Positions 63,440-64,000 of a stretch of DNA of 64,000 nt are shown piece after piece. The translations under genes and the position numbers were made by a program. The notes under the pieces were generated by a model. The model had not been told where the DNA came from. It worked only from the letters and a program-made list of their open reading frames with translations, and searched no databases. The stretch's first letter is position 1; every line of letters begins with the position of its first letter. The stretch comes from Gordonia liuliyuniae (GTDB lineage: Bacteria > Actinomycetota > Actinomycetes > Mycobacteriales > Mycobacteriaceae). The stretch covers positions 496,001-560,000 of the forward strand of contig NZ_JAKKOT010000003.1 in assembly GCF_021739025.1 (NCBI RefSeq). The letters run 5' to 3'.

Positions 63440-63477
63440 GCAAGAGCCCCACCTGCTAGGCAAGGTGGGGCTCTTGT
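63440..63477. terminator. Hairpin terminator
   Basis: CAAGAGCCCCACCT (63441-63454) and AGGTGGGGCTCTTG (63463-63476) form a perfect 14-bp stem. It lies 21 bp after the minus-strand 28-codon frame and at the end of the plus-strand 53-codon frame, so at least one of these is likely transcribed. Confidence 0.82.
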
Positions 63478-63497
63478 GCGTCAGTGGAGCGAGAGGC

Positions 63498-63584
63498 CTA
63501 GGCCAGCCCGGAGAAGACGTAGAGCAGAGCGTTGAGGACGTAGTCGTTGCCGGAGATCGTGTCCCACAGGATGCTGTCGATCAT
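63498..63584 (-). CDS. Possible 28-residue hydrophobic peptide
   Basis: MIDSILWDTISGNDY followed by VLNALLYVFSGLA; a single amphipathic or membrane helix is likely. GAAGGG lies six bases before the ATG, and a hairpin terminator follows the stop. It could be a small membrane peptide or a short pore-forming protein, but no family was recognised and the frame is short enough to arise by chance. Confidence 0.4.
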   Translation of the reverse strand: MIDSILWDTISGNDYVLNALLYVFSGLA

Positions 63585-63641
63585 GGAGAGCCCTTCGTTA
63601 AGTCGTTTGACGTACTGCGAACAGACTAGACTAAACGGACG

Positions 63642-64000
63642 TCATTCGGTCTGCCGCTTGGCGAAGACTCGGAGGGCGTCCAGGTAACCCGGCACGTAGA
63701 CGCTCTTCGGTGCCAGGATCGAGCGTCCGACAGTGCGGATGTCGTTGCCGCGGTACTCGATGTCGTTGCGCGTCAGCCGATGCGTTCCCTCCGGAAAGTC
63801 CTTCACCGTCAACAAGTCCGGCTCGATTCGGTCGCGGTAGACGCGTTCGGTTTCGGCGACGTCGACGGATCTGTCGCGGCCGCCGAGGAGGAGCAGCGTC
63901 GGGATGGGAACGGACGTGAGGGACGCCGTCGAATCCGAGCCCGCGTTGCGTGTGATGAACGCCCACCGGTCGGCAGCCATCGGGTCCACGTCGACATGCG
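63642..64000 (-). CDS. Alpha/beta hydrolase, C-terminal part (runs off window end)
   Basis: The last ~119 codons of an alpha/beta hydrolase whose start lies beyond base 64000; the frame stays open to the edge. The segment IPTLLLLGGRDRSVDVAETERVYRDRI carries the likely catalytic Asp and EGTHRLTRND the catalytic His. The nucleophile is outside the window. Substrate unknown. Confidence 0.8.
   Translation of the reverse strand, partial: HVDVDPMAADRWAFITRNAGSDSTASLTSVPIPTLLLLGGRDRSVDVAETERVYRDRIEPDLLTVKDFPEGTHRLTRNDIEYRGNDIRTVGRSILAPKSVYVPGYLDALRVFAKRQTE

Larger units (their letters stand above)
63159..63641. other. Intergenic region after ssrA
   Basis: 483 bp with no recognised large gene. It holds a 53-codon plus-strand frame from ATG 63298 to TAG 63459, weakly supported (GAGGT adjacent to the ATG, no family), a hairpin terminator at 63440-63477 and a 28-codon minus-strand frame at 63498-63584 with a good ribosome-binding site. 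Confidence 0.6.

Noticed and set aside
63298..63459. 53-codon plus-strand frame after ssrA
   Set aside because: The ribosome-binding site is too close to the ATG, the product is Arg/Pro/Thr-rich without a family, and its end overlaps a hairpin; kept only as a remark in the intergenic entry.

Overview
This is high-GC actinobacterial chromosome, best explained as a mycolic-acid bacterium (order Mycobacteriales; a Gordonia/Williamsia/Tsukamurella-like genome fits). The basis is sequence resemblance and gene order: SigH-RshA, WhiB1, WhiB7, AdnA-AdnB, mycoredoxin, an MCE protein, an Rpf-type protein, FtsE-FtsX and SmpB-tmRNA all appear in arrangements known from Mycobacterium. No insertion sequence, prophage or CRISPR array was seen.

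Layout. 0-5.1 kb: accessory redox enzymes (a truncated FAD monooxygenase, an NmrA-like oxidoreductase, an aldo/keto reductase, a quinone oxidoreductase and a Baeyer-Villiger-type monooxygenase). 5.1-43.9 kb: a long block collinear with the M. tuberculosis Rv3226c-Rv3193c region. It carries the SRAP abasic-site protein, sigH-rshA, ribosomal bL37, a biotinyl-domain protein, the PdtaS kinase, whiB1, a lipid kinase, a ParA-like ATPase, an RhlE-type helicase, a ferritin-like protein, DUF3107, TetR, DUF3152, moeZ, an ATL/lipV cluster, the adnA-adnB recombination helicase-nuclease, a K+ channel, nudC, mrx1, uvrD2 and whiB7. It ends with a row of poorly understood conserved genes: an ABC1 kinase, a cyclodehydratase-like protein, a zinc-protease-like protein, a PDZ-Lon protease, a PPA1309 protein and a UPF0182 membrane protein. 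43.9-57.2 kb: a more variable stretch with an orphan MCE protein, two identical initiator tRNAs, a frameshifted HEPN/Abi gene, an Rpf, an acyl-CoA synthetase, a secreted lipase with a TetR regulator, an acyl-CoA dehydrogenase pair and hisN. 57.2-63.2 kb: the conserved prfB-mscS-ftsE-ftsX-smpB-ssrA block. A truncated alpha/beta hydrolase closes the window.

How it works together. Much of the window concerns stress. SigH with its redox-sensing anti-sigma RshA, mycoredoxin, WhiB1 and WhiB7 respond to thiol/NO stress and to ribosome-targeting antibiotics. SRAP, ATL, AdnAB and UvrD2 handle DNA damage. SmpB and tmRNA rescue stalled ribosomes. Regulatory DNA is unusually readable: a SigH-type promoter in front of sigH with a possible long-isoform start, a complete whiB7 leader (AT-rich box, promoter, uORF, attenuator hairpin), tandem palindromic operators ahead of the acyl-CoA dehydrogenases, a palindrome over the lipase leader, and a tandem 24-bp repeat in the tmRNA precursor leader.
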